NCBI RefSeq assembly: GCF_900129855.1
Contig: NZ_LT670819.1
Coordinates: 2,852,001 to 2,916,000 of the forward strand
Source of the DNA: Streptomyces sp. 3214.6
GTDB lineage: Bacteria > Actinomycetota > Actinomycetes > Streptomycetales > Streptomycetaceae
DNA: 64,000 nucleotides
Direction: 5' to 3'
Shown here: one piece after another, positions 53,966 through 62,992 of the stretch
Layout of the letters: each line of letters opens with the position of its first letter
Numbering within the stretch: position 1 is the stretch's first letter
Position numbers and translations under genes: made by a program
The notes under the pieces: model-generated
Databases searched by the model: none
Told to the model about the DNA's origin: nothing
What the model saw: the letters and a program-made list of their open reading frames with translations, nothing else

Positions 53966-54466
53966 GTGAACCTTTTCCGTCACCGGCCGCTCGGTCTGCC
54001 CGTCCTCGTCCTGCTGATCACGGTCGCGGGCTGCTCCTCAGCAGACGACAGCGCGTCGGTGTCGGTTCCCAGCCCCGGTGCGAAGACCGTGAAGCTGTGC
54101 GGGAACCTGGACAAGGCACTGCCGTCGAAGGTGGACGGTGAGAGCCGCCACGATCCCGAGCCCGCCTCCGCGCTGACCGCGGGCTGGGGAGGCCCGGAGA
54201 TCATACTGCGCTGTGGTGTCGCACAGCCGCCGAAGATGATCGACCCGAAGGTCTCGGAGGGCGCCGACCCGGACGCGGTGGCCGGCGGGGTGAACGGCGT
54301 CGACTGGCTGATGGAGAAGCGGGACGGTGGGGGAAACCGCTTCACCACGGCCAACCGGAGCGCGTATGTCGAGGTGACGGTGCCGGACGGCGTGGACAGC
54401 TCCGGCGCGCTGATCGATCTGGCGCCGGCCATCAAGAAGGCGATCCCCGAGGGGATCGCCGACTAG
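53966..54466 (+). CDS. DUF3515 lipoprotein
   Basis: 166 residues from GTG 53966. Lipoprotein signal: hydrophobic PVLVLLITVAGCSS with the lipobox Cys at residue 23, so it is exported and membrane-anchored. The body has two Cys (KLCGNL, ILRCGVA) that may pair. It matches the DUF3515 family of actinobacterial lipoproteins, commonly placed between Lrp/thiL and ddl genes. Function unknown. Confidence 0.85.
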   Translation: MNLFRHRPLGLPVLVLLITVAGCSSADDSASVSVPSPGAKTVKLCGNLDKALPSKVDGESRHDPEPASALTAGWGGPEIILRCGVAQPPKMIDPKVSEGADPDAVAGGVNGVDWLMEKRDGGGNRFTTANRSAYVEVTVPDGVDSSGALIDLAPAIKKAIPEGIAD

Positions 54467-54512
54467 GACACGTCCTGAATCAACCCCGGATCGCCCCCGG
54501 GTCAGCCCGTGA

Positions 54513-55670
54513 TCAACGCAGACCCGTCGGCCTGCGCAGCGCTGCCTGGATCAGGCGGTCCACCAGCTCCGGGTAGGCGATTCCGGTGGCCTGCCACATC
54601 GCGGGGTACATCGAGATCGGAGTGAAGCCGGGCATCGTGTTGATCTCGTTGATGACGAACTCGCCGTCCTCCGTGAGGAAGAAGTCCGCGCGCACCAACC
54701 CCTCGCAGGACGCCGCCTCGAAGGCGTCCACGGCGAGCCTGCGGACCTCGGCGCTCTCCTCGTCCGTCAGCGGCGCCGGGACGATCCCCGGGGTCGAGTC
54801 GATGTACTTGGCGTCGAAGTCGTAGTACGCGTGCGCGTCCGGCGGGGGGATCTCGGCCGGGACGGAGGCGCGGGGGCCGTCCTCGAACTCCAGGACTCCG
54901 CACTCGATCTCGCGGCCCCGCAGCGCCGCCTCGACCAGGATCTTCGGGTCGTGGCGCCGGGCCTCGGCGATCGCCTCGTCGAGGCCGGAGAGGTCGTCGA
55001 CCTTGGTGATGCCGATCGACGAACCCGCGCGCGCGGGCTTCACGAAGAGCGGCCAGCCGTGCTCGCCGGCGAGGTCGACGATCTTCTTGCGGGCGGCCGA
55101 CTCGTCCTGCTCCCACTCGCGCGGCCGGATCACCACGTACGGGCCGACCTTGAGCCCGAAGGAGGTGAACACCCGCTTCATGTACTCCTTGTCCTGGCCG
55201 ACGGCCGAGGCGAGCACGCCCGAACCGACGTACGGGACGCCGGAGAGCTCCAGCAGGCCCTGCAGGGTGCCGTCCTCGCCGTACGGGCCGTGCAGCACCG
55301 GGAAGACGACGTCGACCTCGCCGAGCGCCTTGGGCACCGATCCGGCCTCGTAGTAGACGACTTCGCGGTTCGCGGGGTCGACGGGGAGCACCACGCCGCC
55401 GTCCCGCGACTCGGCGAGTTCGTCGACGTCGGGCGTACGGCGGTCGGTGATCGCCATGCGGTCGGGCGCGTCGGCGGTGAGGAACCAGCGGCCCTCGCGC
55501 GTGATGCCGATCGGCAGGACCTCGTACTTGGTCCGGTCGATGGCCCGCAGGACCGCGCCGGCGGTGACCACGGAGATCCCGTGCTCGGAGCTGCGGCCGC
55601 CGAAGACGACGGCCACCCGCGGCTTGCGGACGGGCTGCTGAGGGCTCTGGGGGAGGTTCTCGGTGCTCAT
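54513..55670 (-). CDS. ddlA: D-alanine--D-alanine ligase
   Basis: 385 residues, ATP-grasp. FGGRSSEHGISVVTAGAVL holds the N-terminal substrate Glu; ARAGSSIGI is the Ser-Ser-Ile-Gly loop; YYDFDAKYIDST carries the Lys-Tyr pair expected of D-Ala-D-Ala (rather than D-Lac) ligases; INEINTMPGFTPISMYP binds Mg. Makes the dipeptide for peptidoglycan. Upstream lies gpsA on the same strand, 59 bp away. Confidence 0.95.
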   Translation of the reverse strand: MSTENLPQSPQQPVRKPRVAVVFGGRSSEHGISVVTAGAVLRAIDRTKYEVLPIGITREGRWFLTADAPDRMAITDRRTPDVDELAESRDGGVVLPVDPANREVVYYEAGSVPKALGEVDVVFPVLHGPYGEDGTLQGLLELSGVPYVGSGVLASAVGQDKEYMKRVFTSFGLKVGPYVVIRPREWEQDESAARKKIVDLAGEHGWPLFVKPARAGSSIGITKVDDLSGLDEAIAEARRHDPKILVEAALRGREIECGVLEFEDGPRASVPAEIPPPDAHAYYDFDAKYIDSTPGIVPAPLTDEESAEVRRLAVDAFEAASCEGLVRADFFLTEDGEFVINEINTMPGFTPISMYPAMWQATGIAYPELVDRLIQAALRRPTGLR

Positions 55671-55729
55671 ATCGGCTTGAGAGTACCCGGTGGTAGGGCC
55701 GGGAGTCAGCGTCCGCCCACCGGGTTCGC

Positions 55730-56740
55730 TCAGCGTCGTTCGGGCTTCGCGCTGCGCGACATCAGCTCCTTGACGGCGACCACCGGAGGCTTGCCCTCGT
55801 GCACGATGGCGACGACCGTCTCGGTGATGGGCATGTCGACGCCGTGCCGGCGGGCCAGATCCAGCACCGACTCACAGGACTTGACGCCCTCGGCGGTCTG
55901 CTTGGTGACGGCGATGGTCTCCTGGAGGGTCATGCCCTTGCCGAGGTTGGTGCCGAAGGTGTGGTTGCGGGAGAGCGGCGAGGAGCAGGTGGCCACCAGG
56001 TCGCCGAGCCCGGCGAGTCCGGCGAAGGTGAGCGGGTCCGCGCCCATCGCCAGGCCCAGTCGGGTGGTCTCGGCGAGGCCGCGCGTGATGAGCGAGCCCT
56101 TGGCGTTGTCGCCGAGTCCCATGCCGTCCGCGATGCCGACGGCGAGGCCGATGACGTTCTTCACCGCGCCGCCCAGCTCGCAGCCCACCACGTCGGTGTT
56201 GGTGTACGGGCGGAAGTACGGCGTGTGGCAGGCGGCCTGGAGTTTCTGCGCGACGGCCTCGTCGGTGCAGGCGACCACGGCCGCAGCGGGCATCCGGGAG
56301 GCGATCTCCTTGGCGAGGTTGGGTCCGGTGACCACGGCGATCCGGTCCGGGCCCACCTTGGCGACGTCCTCGATGACCTCGCTCATCCGCATGGTCGTAC
56401 CGAGTTCGACGCCCTTCATCAGCGAGACGAGGACGGTGTTCGGGGCGAGCAGCGGCGTCCACGCGGCGAGGTTGGCGCGCAGGGTCTGGGAGGGCACCGA
56501 CAGGACCGTGTAGTCGGCGTCGGCGGCGGCCTCGGCGGGGTCCGTCGTGGCCCGCAGATTCTCCGGAAGCTCGACGCCGGGGAAGTAGTCGGGGTTGGCG
56601 CGGGCGGTGTTGATCGCCTCTGCCACCTCCGGGCGGCGCGCCCACAGGGTGACCTCGCACCCCGCGTCGGCGAGCACCATGCCGAAAGCCGTCCCCCACG
56701 AACCGGCGCTGAACACCGCCGCCTTCACGGACTTGCTCAC
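55730..56740 (-). CDS. gpsA: Glycerol-3-phosphate dehydrogenase [NAD(P)+]
   Basis: 336 residues from GTG 56740, overlapping the plsC stop by 4 bp (GTGA). Reduces DHAP to sn-glycerol-3-phosphate for phospholipids. AAVFSAGSWGTAFGMVLADA (Rossmann), LMKGVELGTT, TGPNLAKEIASRMPAAAVVA and GGAVKNVIGLAVGIADG with the catalytic Lys are present. Standard family length. Confidence 0.96.
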   Translation of the reverse strand: MSKSVKAAVFSAGSWGTAFGMVLADAGCEVTLWARRPEVAEAINTARANPDYFPGVELPENLRATTDPAEAAADADYTVLSVPSQTLRANLAAWTPLLAPNTVLVSLMKGVELGTTMRMSEVIEDVAKVGPDRIAVVTGPNLAKEIASRMPAAAVVACTDEAVAQKLQAACHTPYFRPYTNTDVVGCELGGAVKNVIGLAVGIADGMGLGDNAKGSLITRGLAETTRLGLAMGADPLTFAGLAGLGDLVATCSSPLSRNHTFGTNLGKGMTLQETIAVTKQTAEGVKSCESVLDLARRHGVDMPITETVVAIVHEGKPPVVAVKELMSRSAKPERR

Positions 56741-57579
56741 TTGCTGTTCTCCCCCTCGTGACTGATCTCGGCGCCCATCCCCGCGCCCGTGCCTGCGCCC
56801 GTGCCTGCGCCTGCGCCCGTCTCCGCGTCCGTTTCCGTGCCGGTCTGCGCCCGGGTGCGGCGGCGCTGCTCGATCCGCTCCTGGCGCGGGTCGTAGGGCG
56901 TCTCGGGCGCCTTCTCGCCCCGGATCTCCTCCAGCTGCGCGGTGACGGCGGCCATGATGACCTCGGTCGCCTCCTTCAGCAGCTCCGGCGTCATCTCCCT
57001 GCCGTAGAACCGCGAGAGGTCCACGGGCGGCCCCGCGAGCACATGGTGGGTCTTGCGCGGAAGGAGGTTGGGCTTCTTGGCGTACGGCGGGAGCAGTTCG
57101 TTGGCGCCCCACTGGGCGACCGGGATCACGGGACACTTGGTCTGCAGGGCGACGCGCGCGGCACCGGTCTTGGCGGTCATGGGCCAGCCGTCGGGGTCGC
57201 GGGTGAGGGTGCCCTCGGGGTAGAACGCGACGCACTCGCCGCGTTCCACGGCGTCGATCGCGGCCCGGAAGGCGCTCAGCGCGTCCGTGCTCTCGCGGTA
57301 GACGGGGATCTGTCCGGTGCCGCGCATCGCGGCACCGACGAAGCCGTCCCTGAAAAGCGCGCTCTTCGCCAGGAAACGCGGCACCCGTCCGGTGTTGTAC
57401 TGGAAGTGCGCGTAGGCGAACGGGTCGACGTGCGAATTGTGGTTCACCGCGGTGATAAAGCCGCCGTCGACCGGAATGTGCTCCATTCCGCGCCAGTCCC
57501 GCTTGATCAGAACCACCAGCCAGGGTTTGCAGAGGACCGCTGCGAAGCGGTACCAGAAGCCGATTCTGCGGCGGGGCAC
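56737..57579 (-). CDS. plsC: 1-acyl-sn-glycerol-3-phosphate acyltransferase (PlsC family)
   Basis: 280 residues from GTG 57579, with GAGGAAGG upstream; the frame continuing to 58575 is rejected. Catalytic HX4D box NHNSHVDP at about 47-54 and the FYPEGT substrate motif near 119-124; PVIPVAQWGANELLPPY follows. The C-terminus ends in a low-complexity Gly/Ala/Thr repeat (TGAGAGTGAGTGAGMGAE). It is coupled to gpsA, so acyl acceptor synthesis and acylation are co-expressed. Confidence 0.92.
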   Translation of the reverse strand: MPRRRIGFWYRFAAVLCKPWLVVLIKRDWRGMEHIPVDGGFITAVNHNSHVDPFAYAHFQYNTGRVPRFLAKSALFRDGFVGAAMRGTGQIPVYRESTDALSAFRAAIDAVERGECVAFYPEGTLTRDPDGWPMTAKTGAARVALQTKCPVIPVAQWGANELLPPYAKKPNLLPRKTHHVLAGPPVDLSRFYGREMTPELLKEATEVIMAAVTAQLEEIRGEKAPETPYDPRQERIEQRRRTRAQTGTETDAETGAGAGTGAGTGAGMGAEISHEGENSK

Positions 57580-57742
57580 GCGGACACCTTCCTCTAGGAC
57601 TTCCCAAGGCCTGCTCCCGGGCCTGGGGCCGCACAAGTGTCGCCCCGGGCCGCCGGTCTGTCGAGAACACGGTACGCCCGCCCGCCCGAGCGGCGAATGG
57701 GCCGGGTGACAATGGCCGCGACAAGAGAGGGACGGTACGCCG

Positions 57743-58378
57743 GTGGAGTGGACCTTGGTCATACCCCTGAAGCCCTTGGCGCTGGCCAAGAGCAGGCTCG
57801 CGGACACCGCAACCGACGGCCTGCGCCCGGGCCTCGCCCTCGCCTTCGCCGAGGACACCGTGGCGGCGGCGCTGGCCTCACCTGCGGTGCGGGATGTGGC
57901 AGTAGTCACGGACGACACGCTGGCCGGCAGCACCCTGGCGGCCCTGGGCGCCCGCATCGTAGCCGGTGAGCCGCGCACGGGCCTGAACGCGGCTCTGACC
58001 CACGGAGCGGCCGCCGTGCGCGCCGTACGCCCCGATTCCCCCCTCGCGGCCCTCAACGCGGATCTGCCGGCCATGCGCCCGGCGGAATTGGCCCGGGTCC
58101 TGGACGCGGCCGCGGAATTCCCTCGCGCTTTTCTCCCGGACGCGGCCGCAATCGGCACCACGCTTCTCGCGGTGGCCGCCGGCCGTGAATTGCTCCCCGC
58201 ATTCGGCACGGATTCCCGTGCCCGGCATCGCGCTTCCGGCGCCGTGGAACTCCTTCTCGACGGGGTGGATTCCGTACGCCAGGACGTCGACACCGGCGAG
58301 GACCTGCGCACGGCCCTGTCCCTGGGCGTGGGCCCCCGAACGGCCGCGGCGGCGCGGTTGCTGACCGCGGGGCAGTAG
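57743..58378 (+). CDS. cofC: 2-phospho-L-lactate guanylyltransferase-like (CofC/FbiD)
   Basis: 211 residues from GTG 57743. It activates phospholactate or phosphoenolpyruvate for the F420 cofactor. WTLVIPLKPLALAKSRLADT is the nucleotide-binding start, PLAALNADLPAMRP the metal site (family NxDLP) and HRASGAVELLLDGVDSVRQD a C-terminal signature. F420 is widely used in Streptomyces. The guanylyl donor and substrate are inferred from family. Divergent from plsC. Confidence 0.88.
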   Translation: MEWTLVIPLKPLALAKSRLADTATDGLRPGLALAFAEDTVAAALASPAVRDVAVVTDDTLAGSTLAALGARIVAGEPRTGLNAALTHGAAAVRAVRPDSPLAALNADLPAMRPAELARVLDAAAEFPRAFLPDAAAIGTTLLAVAAGRELLPAFGTDSRARHRASGAVELLLDGVDSVRQDVDTGEDLRTALSLGVGPRTAAAARLLTAGQ

Positions 58379-58387
58379 GCTGCCGCC

Positions 58388-58600
58388 ATGCAGGCGACCG
58401 CATACACGTACGACCCCGGCACGCGCAGCGGGCAGGTGCTGCTGGACGACGGCACGCCGGTGCCCTTCGACGCGTCGGCGTTCGACGCGGGCGGGCTGCG
58501 GCTGCTGCGGCCCGGGCAGCGGGTGCGGATCGAGGTGGCGGAGCCGCAGGACCCGAAGGACGCTCCCCGGATCACCCTGGTGACGCTGCAGACGTTCTGA
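58388..58600 (+). CDS. Cold-shock-like OB-fold small protein
   Basis: 70 residues starting MQATAYTYDPGTRSGQVLLD. The pattern SGQVLLDDGTPVPFDASAFD, then LRLLRPGQRVRIEV, mirrors a cold shock domain (GxGFI, VFVHxSAI, LxxGQxVxFEV), but the RNP aromatic motifs (GFGFI, VFVH) are not kept. It follows cofC by only 9 bp, so they may be co-transcribed. RNA binding is uncertain; I would not call it a CspA. Confidence 0.6.
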   Translation: MQATAYTYDPGTRSGQVLLDDGTPVPFDASAFDAGGLRLLRPGQRVRIEVAEPQDPKDAPRITLVTLQTF

Positions 58601-58609
58601 ACACGCCGC

Positions 58610-58639
58610 GGGCCGGACTTCCGTGAGGGAGTCCGGCCC
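58610..58639. terminator. Terminator between the cold-shock-like gene and hupS
   Basis: 10-bp perfect stem (GGGCCGGACT at 58610-58619, AGTCCGGCCC at 58630-58639) between convergent genes, no T-tract. Confidence 0.7.
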
Positions 58640-58668
58640 GGCGCGTGAGTGCCCCTGCTGGCTTGCGC

Positions 58669-59319
58669 CTAGCGGGCGGTGGCCTTCTTGGCGGTGGTCT
58701 TGCGCGCGGCCGACTTCTTGGCGGGGGCCTTCTTCGCCGTCGCCTTCTTCGCCGGGGCCTTCTTGGCCGTCGTCTTCTTGGCGGCGGCCGTCTTCGCGGT
58801 GGTCGTCTTCTTGGCGGCCGCCGTCGTCTTGGTGGTGGCCTTCTTCGCGGTGGTCTTCTTGGCGGTGGCCGTGGTCTTCTTCGCGGCGGCCGTCGTCTTC
58901 TTGGCGGCGGTGGTCCGCTTCGCGGCGGCCGTCTTCGTGGTCGCCTTCTTCGCGGCGGCCTTCTTGACCGTGGCGGAAGCACCGCCGGTCAGGCTGCCCT
59001 TGGGGGCCTTCTTGACGGCGACCTCGCCGCCGCGCGGGAGCTTCTTGGAGCCGCTCACCAGGTCCTTGAAGCCCTGGCCTGCGCGGAAGCGCGGCACGGA
59101 CGTCTTCTTGACCCGAACCCGCTCGCCCGTCTGGGGGTTGCGAGCGTAGCGGGCCGGCCGGTCGACCTTCTCGAACGAACCGAAGCCGGTGACCGAGACC
59201 CGGTCGCCGGCGACGGTCGCGCGGACGATGGCGTCCAGGACCGCGTCGACCGCCTCGGCGGCCTGCTGGCGGCCGCCCAGCTTGTCGGCAATCGCTTCTA
59301 CGAGCTGCGCCTTGTTCAC
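58669..59319 (-). CDS. hupS: Nucleoid protein HupS (HU with lysine-rich tail)
   Basis: 216 residues from GTG 59319, with AAGGGGAA upstream. HU fold in residues 1-93 (NKAQLVEAIADKLGGRQQAA, TGFGSFEKVDRPARYARNPQ, the DNA-binding arm, then VPRFRAGQGFKDLVSG). Residues about 115-216 are Lys/Ala/Thr-rich histone H1-like repeats (KKAPAKKATAKKAPAKK). This two-domain HU is the sporulation-associated HupS of Streptomyces. The tail is highly repetitive at DNA level, so length can vary. Confidence 0.96.
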   Translation of the reverse strand: MNKAQLVEAIADKLGGRQQAAEAVDAVLDAIVRATVAGDRVSVTGFGSFEKVDRPARYARNPQTGERVRVKKTSVPRFRAGQGFKDLVSGSKKLPRGGEVAVKKAPKGSLTGGASATVKKAAAKKATTKTAAAKRTTAAKKTTAAAKKTTATAKKTTAKKATTKTTAAAKKTTTAKTAAAKKTTAKKAPAKKATAKKAPAKKSAARKTTAKKATAR

Positions 59320-59457
59320 GTCTTCCCCTTCGGAGACATTCGCCAGAACGAAAGTGTTCAAGCTTTTTCGCACGTTAGGCAGATATATACCGCAAATCAA
59401 ACACGAAACGGGCTAATCACCCTTGTGCCGCAACGAAATCGGCCGCTCCGGAGGCGA

Positions 59458-59688
59458 TCAGCGCTCCTCTTCGGGCATTCGCCCCTCGTCGAGGTCCGCC
59501 ATGAACCGCTCCAGACGCCTTGTCGCATCGGCGAGATCGTGCTTGGCCGCGGCCGTAATGACCAGCAGCTTCCGGGTCAGCGCCATCCGTACGCCCTCCG
59601 GGACTTGCAGTGCGCGCACTCTTGTGTGCGCTTCCTTGAGTTGGTTCGCGACCGCCGTATAGAGCTCGAGTTGGCCGTCGTGTTCCAT
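59458..59688 (-). CDS. Small conserved helical protein
   Basis: 76 residues from ATG 59688 (MEHDGQLELYTAVANQLKEA). The sequence is wholly helical in composition (HTRVRALQVPEGVRMALTRK, HDLADATRRLERFMADLDEG). No motif or membrane segment. It lies between hupS and leuD in Streptomyces genomes; function unknown. Confidence 0.75.
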   Translation of the reverse strand: MEHDGQLELYTAVANQLKEAHTRVRALQVPEGVRMALTRKLLVITAAAKHDLADATRRLERFMADLDEGRMPEEER

Positions 59689-59873
59689 GCACAGATTGTG
59701 CCATCTGGGGCGAGTTGTCGCCCGCTCAGGGGGCAACTGCCGCCTCAAACGGCCGTCCGGGCACTTCCGGCGGTCATGTCCGTACAGGGCGCGTACCCAG
59801 GCAACACCCGTCCTAACGTGGGAAGTTGGCAAGAACGGCGAAGGGTGTCGGGGCCGAACGGGTACAGAAACAG

Positions 59874-59906
59874 CCGTACCCCCGATCGGTCCGATCGGGG
59901 GTACGG
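59874..59906 (-). terminator. leuCD terminator
   Basis: 15-bp perfect stem (59874-59888 with 59892-59906, loop GTC), followed on the minus strand by CTGTTTCTG, 60 bp past the leuD stop. Confidence 0.85.
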
Positions 59907-59965
59907 CGGGGGTGTCGCGGTGGCCGAAACTCGACCTGCTCAGGGCCTCCTCGGGGGCTCCTGGG

Positions 59966-60559
59966 TCAGCCCTGGAGCGTCCTCGGCTTGTACGACGGCC
60001 GCTTGGCCTCGTACGCGGAGATGTCGCCCTCGTTCTGGAGGGTGATGGAGATGTCGTCCAGCCCGTTCAGCAGCCGCCAGCGGGAGTTCTCGTCCAGCTC
60101 GAAGGAGGCGGTGATCCCCTCGGCGCGCACCTCGCGGGCCTCGAGGTCGACGGTGATCTCGGCCTGCGGGTCCTTCTCCGTGAGCTCCCACAGCGCGTCC
60201 ACGATCGTCTGCTCGATCACCACCGTGAGCAGGCCGTTCTTGAGCGAGTTGCCGCGGAAGATGTCGGCGAACCGGGACGAGATCACGGTCTTGAAGCCGT
60301 AGTTCTGCAGCGCCCAGACGGCGTGCTCACGGGAGGAACCGGTGCCGAAGTCGGGGCCGGCGACCAGGACCGTGGCGCCCTGCCGCTCGGGGCGGTTGAG
60401 GATGAAGTTCTCGTCCTTGCGCCAGGCCTCGAACAGCCCGTCCTCGAACCCGTCCCGCGTGACCTTCTTGAGCCAGTGAGCAGGGATGATCTGGTCGGTG
60501 TCGACGTTCGAGCGGCGCAGCGGGACGGCCCGGCCGGTGTGCGTGGTGAATGCTTCCAT
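59966..60559 (-). CDS. leuD: 3-isopropylmalate dehydratase small subunit
   Basis: 197 residues starting [20 protein letters not shown]. Forms the swivelling domain of isopropylmalate isomerase with LeuC, the second leucine step. [10 protein letters not shown] and [17 protein letters not shown] are LeuD signatures. Six bases separate it from leuC, so the pair is coupled. Confidence 0.96.
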   Translation of the reverse strand: MEAFTTHTGRAVPLRRSNVDTDQIIPAHWLKKVTRDGFEDGLFEAWRKDENFILNRPERQGATVLVAGPDFGTGSSREHAVWALQNYGFKTVISSRFADIFRGNSLKNGLLTVVIEQTIVDALWELTEKDPQAEITVDLEAREVRAEGITASFELDENSRWRLLNGLDDISITLQNEGDISAYEAKRPSYKPRTLQG

Positions 60560-60565
60560 GACTTC

Positions 60566-61996
60566 TCAGACTCCAGCGGGCGTACGGGTCTCGGCGTCGG
60601 ACAGGTCGGCCGGGGAGGCCAGGTGGCCCAGGACGGCCGTGGCGGCCGCGACCTGCGGCGACACCAGGTGCGTACGACCGCCCTTGCCCTGCCGGCCCTC
60701 GAAGTTGCGGTTGGAGGTGGACGCGGAGCGCTCACCGGGGGCCAGCTGGTCCGGGTTCATGCCCAGACACATCGAGCAGCCCGCGTGCCGCCATTCGGCG
60801 CCGGCCTCCTTGAAGACGACGTCCAGACCCTCGGAAACGGCCTGCAGACCGACCCGCGCGGAGCCCGGGACGACCAGCATCCGTACGCCGTCGGCGACTT
60901 TGCGGCCCTCGACGATCGCGGCGGCGGCGCGCAGGTCCTCGATGCGTCCGTTGGTGCAGGAGCCTACGAAGACGGTGTCCACCTTGATGGTGCGCAGCGG
61001 CTGTCCGGCCTCCAACCCCATGTATTCCAGGGCCTTTTCGGCGGCGAGGCGCTCCGAAGCGTCTTCGTACGAAGCAGGGTCGGGGACGTCCGCCGAAAGC
61101 GGCGCGCCCTGGCCGGGGTTGGTGCCCCAGGTGACGAACGGCGACAGCGCGGCGGCGTCGATGACGACCTCGGCGTCGAACTCGGCGTCGGCGTCCGTCT
61201 TCAGCGTCTTCCAGTACGCGACGGCGGCGTCCCAGTCCTCGCCCTCGGGGGCGTGGGCGCGGCCCTTGATGTACTCGAAGGTCGTCTCGTCGGGGGCGAT
61301 CATGCCCGCGCGGGCGCCGGCCTCGATCGACATGTTGCAGATGGTCATCCGGGCTTCCATCGAGAGCTTCTCGATGGCGGAGCCGCGGTATTCCAGGATG
61401 TAGCCCTGGCCGCCGCCGGTGCCGATCTTGGCGATGATCGCCAGGATCAGGTCCTTGGCGGTGACGCCGTCGGGCAGCTCGCCGTCGACCGTGATCGCCA
61501 TGGTCTTCGGGCGGGCCAGCGGCAGCGTCTGGGTGGCCAGCACATGCTCGACCTGCGAGGTGCCGATGCCGAACGCCAGCGCGCCGAAGGCGCCGTGCGT
61601 GGAGGTGTGGGAGTCGCCGCAGACGACGGTCATGCCGGGCTGGGTCAGACCGAGCTGCGGGCCGACGACGTGCACGACGCCCTGCTCGACGTCGCCGAGC
61701 GGGTGCAGTCGCACGCCGAACTCGGCGCAGTTCTTGCGCAGCGTCTCCAGCTGGGCGCGCGAGACCGGGTCGGCGATCGGCTTGTCGATGTCGAGGGTCG
61801 GGGTGTTGTGGTCCTCGGTCGCGATGGTGAGGTCGAGACGGCGCACGGGGCGGCCGTTCTGACGGAGGCCGTCGAAGGCCTGGGGGCTGGTCACCTCGTG
61901 CAGCAGGTGCAGATCGATGAAGAGGAGGTCGGGCTCGCCCTCGGCGCGCCGGACGACGTGGTCGTCCCAGACCTTCTCCGCGAGTGTCCTACCCAT
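60566..61996 (-). CDS. leuC: 3-isopropylmalate dehydratase large subunit
   Basis: 476 residues from ATG 61996, with GGAGGGAAAG upstream. Aconitase-type [4Fe-4S] enzyme: [40 protein letters not shown] with one cluster Cys, and [12 protein letters not shown] with the other two. All three cluster Cys present. The promoter lies in the 198-bp gap to the divergent IclR gene, which carries inverted-repeat sites for that regulator. Confidence 0.97.
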   Translation of the reverse strand: MGRTLAEKVWDDHVVRRAEGEPDLLFIDLHLLHEVTSPQAFDGLRQNGRPVRRLDLTIATEDHNTPTLDIDKPIADPVSRAQLETLRKNCAEFGVRLHPLGDVEQGVVHVVGPQLGLTQPGMTVVCGDSHTSTHGAFGALAFGIGTSQVEHVLATQTLPLARPKTMAITVDGELPDGVTAKDLILAIIAKIGTGGGQGYILEYRGSAIEKLSMEARMTICNMSIEAGARAGMIAPDETTFEYIKGRAHAPEGEDWDAAVAYWKTLKTDADAEFDAEVVIDAAALSPFVTWGTNPGQGAPLSADVPDPASYEDASERLAAEKALEYMGLEAGQPLRTIKVDTVFVGSCTNGRIEDLRAAAAIVEGRKVADGVRMLVVPGSARVGLQAVSEGLDVVFKEAGAEWRHAGCSMCLGMNPDQLAPGERSASTSNRNFEGRQGKGGRTHLVSPQVAAATAVLGHLASPADLSDAETRTPAGV

Positions 61997-62140
61997 CGCT
62001 TTCCCTCCGGCCGGCAAAGGTGCGCCGGCCCAACTAGAGATCTTGTGGAGGCGACGCCCACGGTCGTGTTTCTCGGCGTTTCCGGGCACCCGCCGCCAGG
62101 CCCGTTGGTCCGCGGGCCGTCATGCATCCAAGGGTTGCGC

Positions 62141-62180
62141 GTCTCACGGAAAAATGAACTTGCGTTTCACAGAGTGAGAC
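62141..62180. promoter_or_regulatory. NdgR/AreB-type operator between leuC and its IclR regulator
   Basis: GTTTCAC-aga-GTGAGAC (62164-62180) is an inverted repeat with 6 of 7 arm positions matched. A further GTCTCAC occurs at 62141-62147. NdgR and its S. clavuligerus homologue AreB are reported to bind the leuC intergenic region, so this is the likely operator. Confidence 0.65.
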
Positions 62181-62194
62181 GGGAGTATCGTTGC

Positions 62195-62911
62195 ATGGAC
62201 AACAGTAGCGGCGTCGGCGTTCTGGACAAGGCAGCCCTTGTCCTGAGCGCCCTGGAGTCCGGTCCGGCCACCCTCGCGGGCTTGGTCGCCGCCACCGGAC
62301 TCGCACGACCCACGGCCCACCGCCTGGCCGTGGCTTTGGAACACCACCGTATGGTGGCGCGCGACATGCAGGGCCGTTTCATCCTCGGCCCCCGTCTGGC
62401 CGAGCTGGCCGCGGCGGCGGGCGAGGACCGCCTCCTGGCGACCGCGGGCCCGGTGCTCACCCATCTGCGCGACATCACGGGCGAGAGCGCACAGCTCTAC
62501 CGCCGCCAGGGCGACATGCGCATCTGCGTGGCCGCGGCGGAACGCCTGTCCGGCCTTCGGGACACGGTCCCGGTCGGCTCCACGCTCACGATGAAGGCCG
62601 GTTCCTCGGCCCAGATCCTGATGGCCTGGGAGGAGCCGGAGCGTCTGCACCGGGGTCTGCAGGGCGCCCGTTTCACGGCGACGGCCCTGTCGGGCGTACG
62701 GCGCCGCGGCTGGGCCCAGTCCATCGGCGAGCGCGAGCCGGGCGTCGCGTCGGTGTCGGCCCCCGTGCGCGGCCCCTCCAACCGTGTGGTGGCCGCCGTC
62801 TCCGTCTCTGGCCCGATCGAGCGGCTGACCCGCCACCCGGGCCGTATGCACGCCCAGGCGGTCATCGACGCGGCGGCCCGCCTGTCGGAGGCCCTGCGCA
62901 GGACGGGCTGA
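62195..62911 (+). CDS. ndgR: IclR-family regulator NdgR
   Basis: 238 residues from ATG 62195. Winged HTH (LAGLVAATGLARPTAHRLAV, about 28-47), then the IclR ligand domain (VGSTLTMKAGSSAQILMAWE, APVRGPSNRVVAAVSVSGPI). Placement divergent from leuC is diagnostic of NdgR, which controls leucine and other amino acid genes and affects antibiotic production. The ligand is not settled from sequence. Confidence 0.93.
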   Translation: MDNSSGVGVLDKAALVLSALESGPATLAGLVAATGLARPTAHRLAVALEHHRMVARDMQGRFILGPRLAELAAAAGEDRLLATAGPVLTHLRDITGESAQLYRRQGDMRICVAAAERLSGLRDTVPVGSTLTMKAGSSAQILMAWEEPERLHRGLQGARFTATALSGVRRRGWAQSIGEREPGVASVSAPVRGPSNRVVAAVSVSGPIERLTRHPGRMHAQAVIDAAARLSEALRRTG

Positions 62912-62992
62912 GCCGCCCCTCCACCGCGCGCCCCGAGCGCACGCCCGAAAAGAGCCGGCCTCAACGCCGCGGCAGGCTCTTCCCGGCCCCGC

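Noticed and set aside
58669..59000. Repeat array in hupS as a CRISPR-like structure
   Set aside because: It is imperfect coding repetition for Lys/Ala/Thr, with no spacers or constant repeat unit.
61997..62194. T-box or leucine leader attenuator before leuC
   Set aside because: No Leu-rich short ORF with terminator/antiterminator was found; an IclR-type operator explains the region.
59687..62911. 1074-codon frame that ends as the IclR regulator
   Set aside because: Only the last 238 codons match a family; the upstream part is antisense to leuD and leuC.
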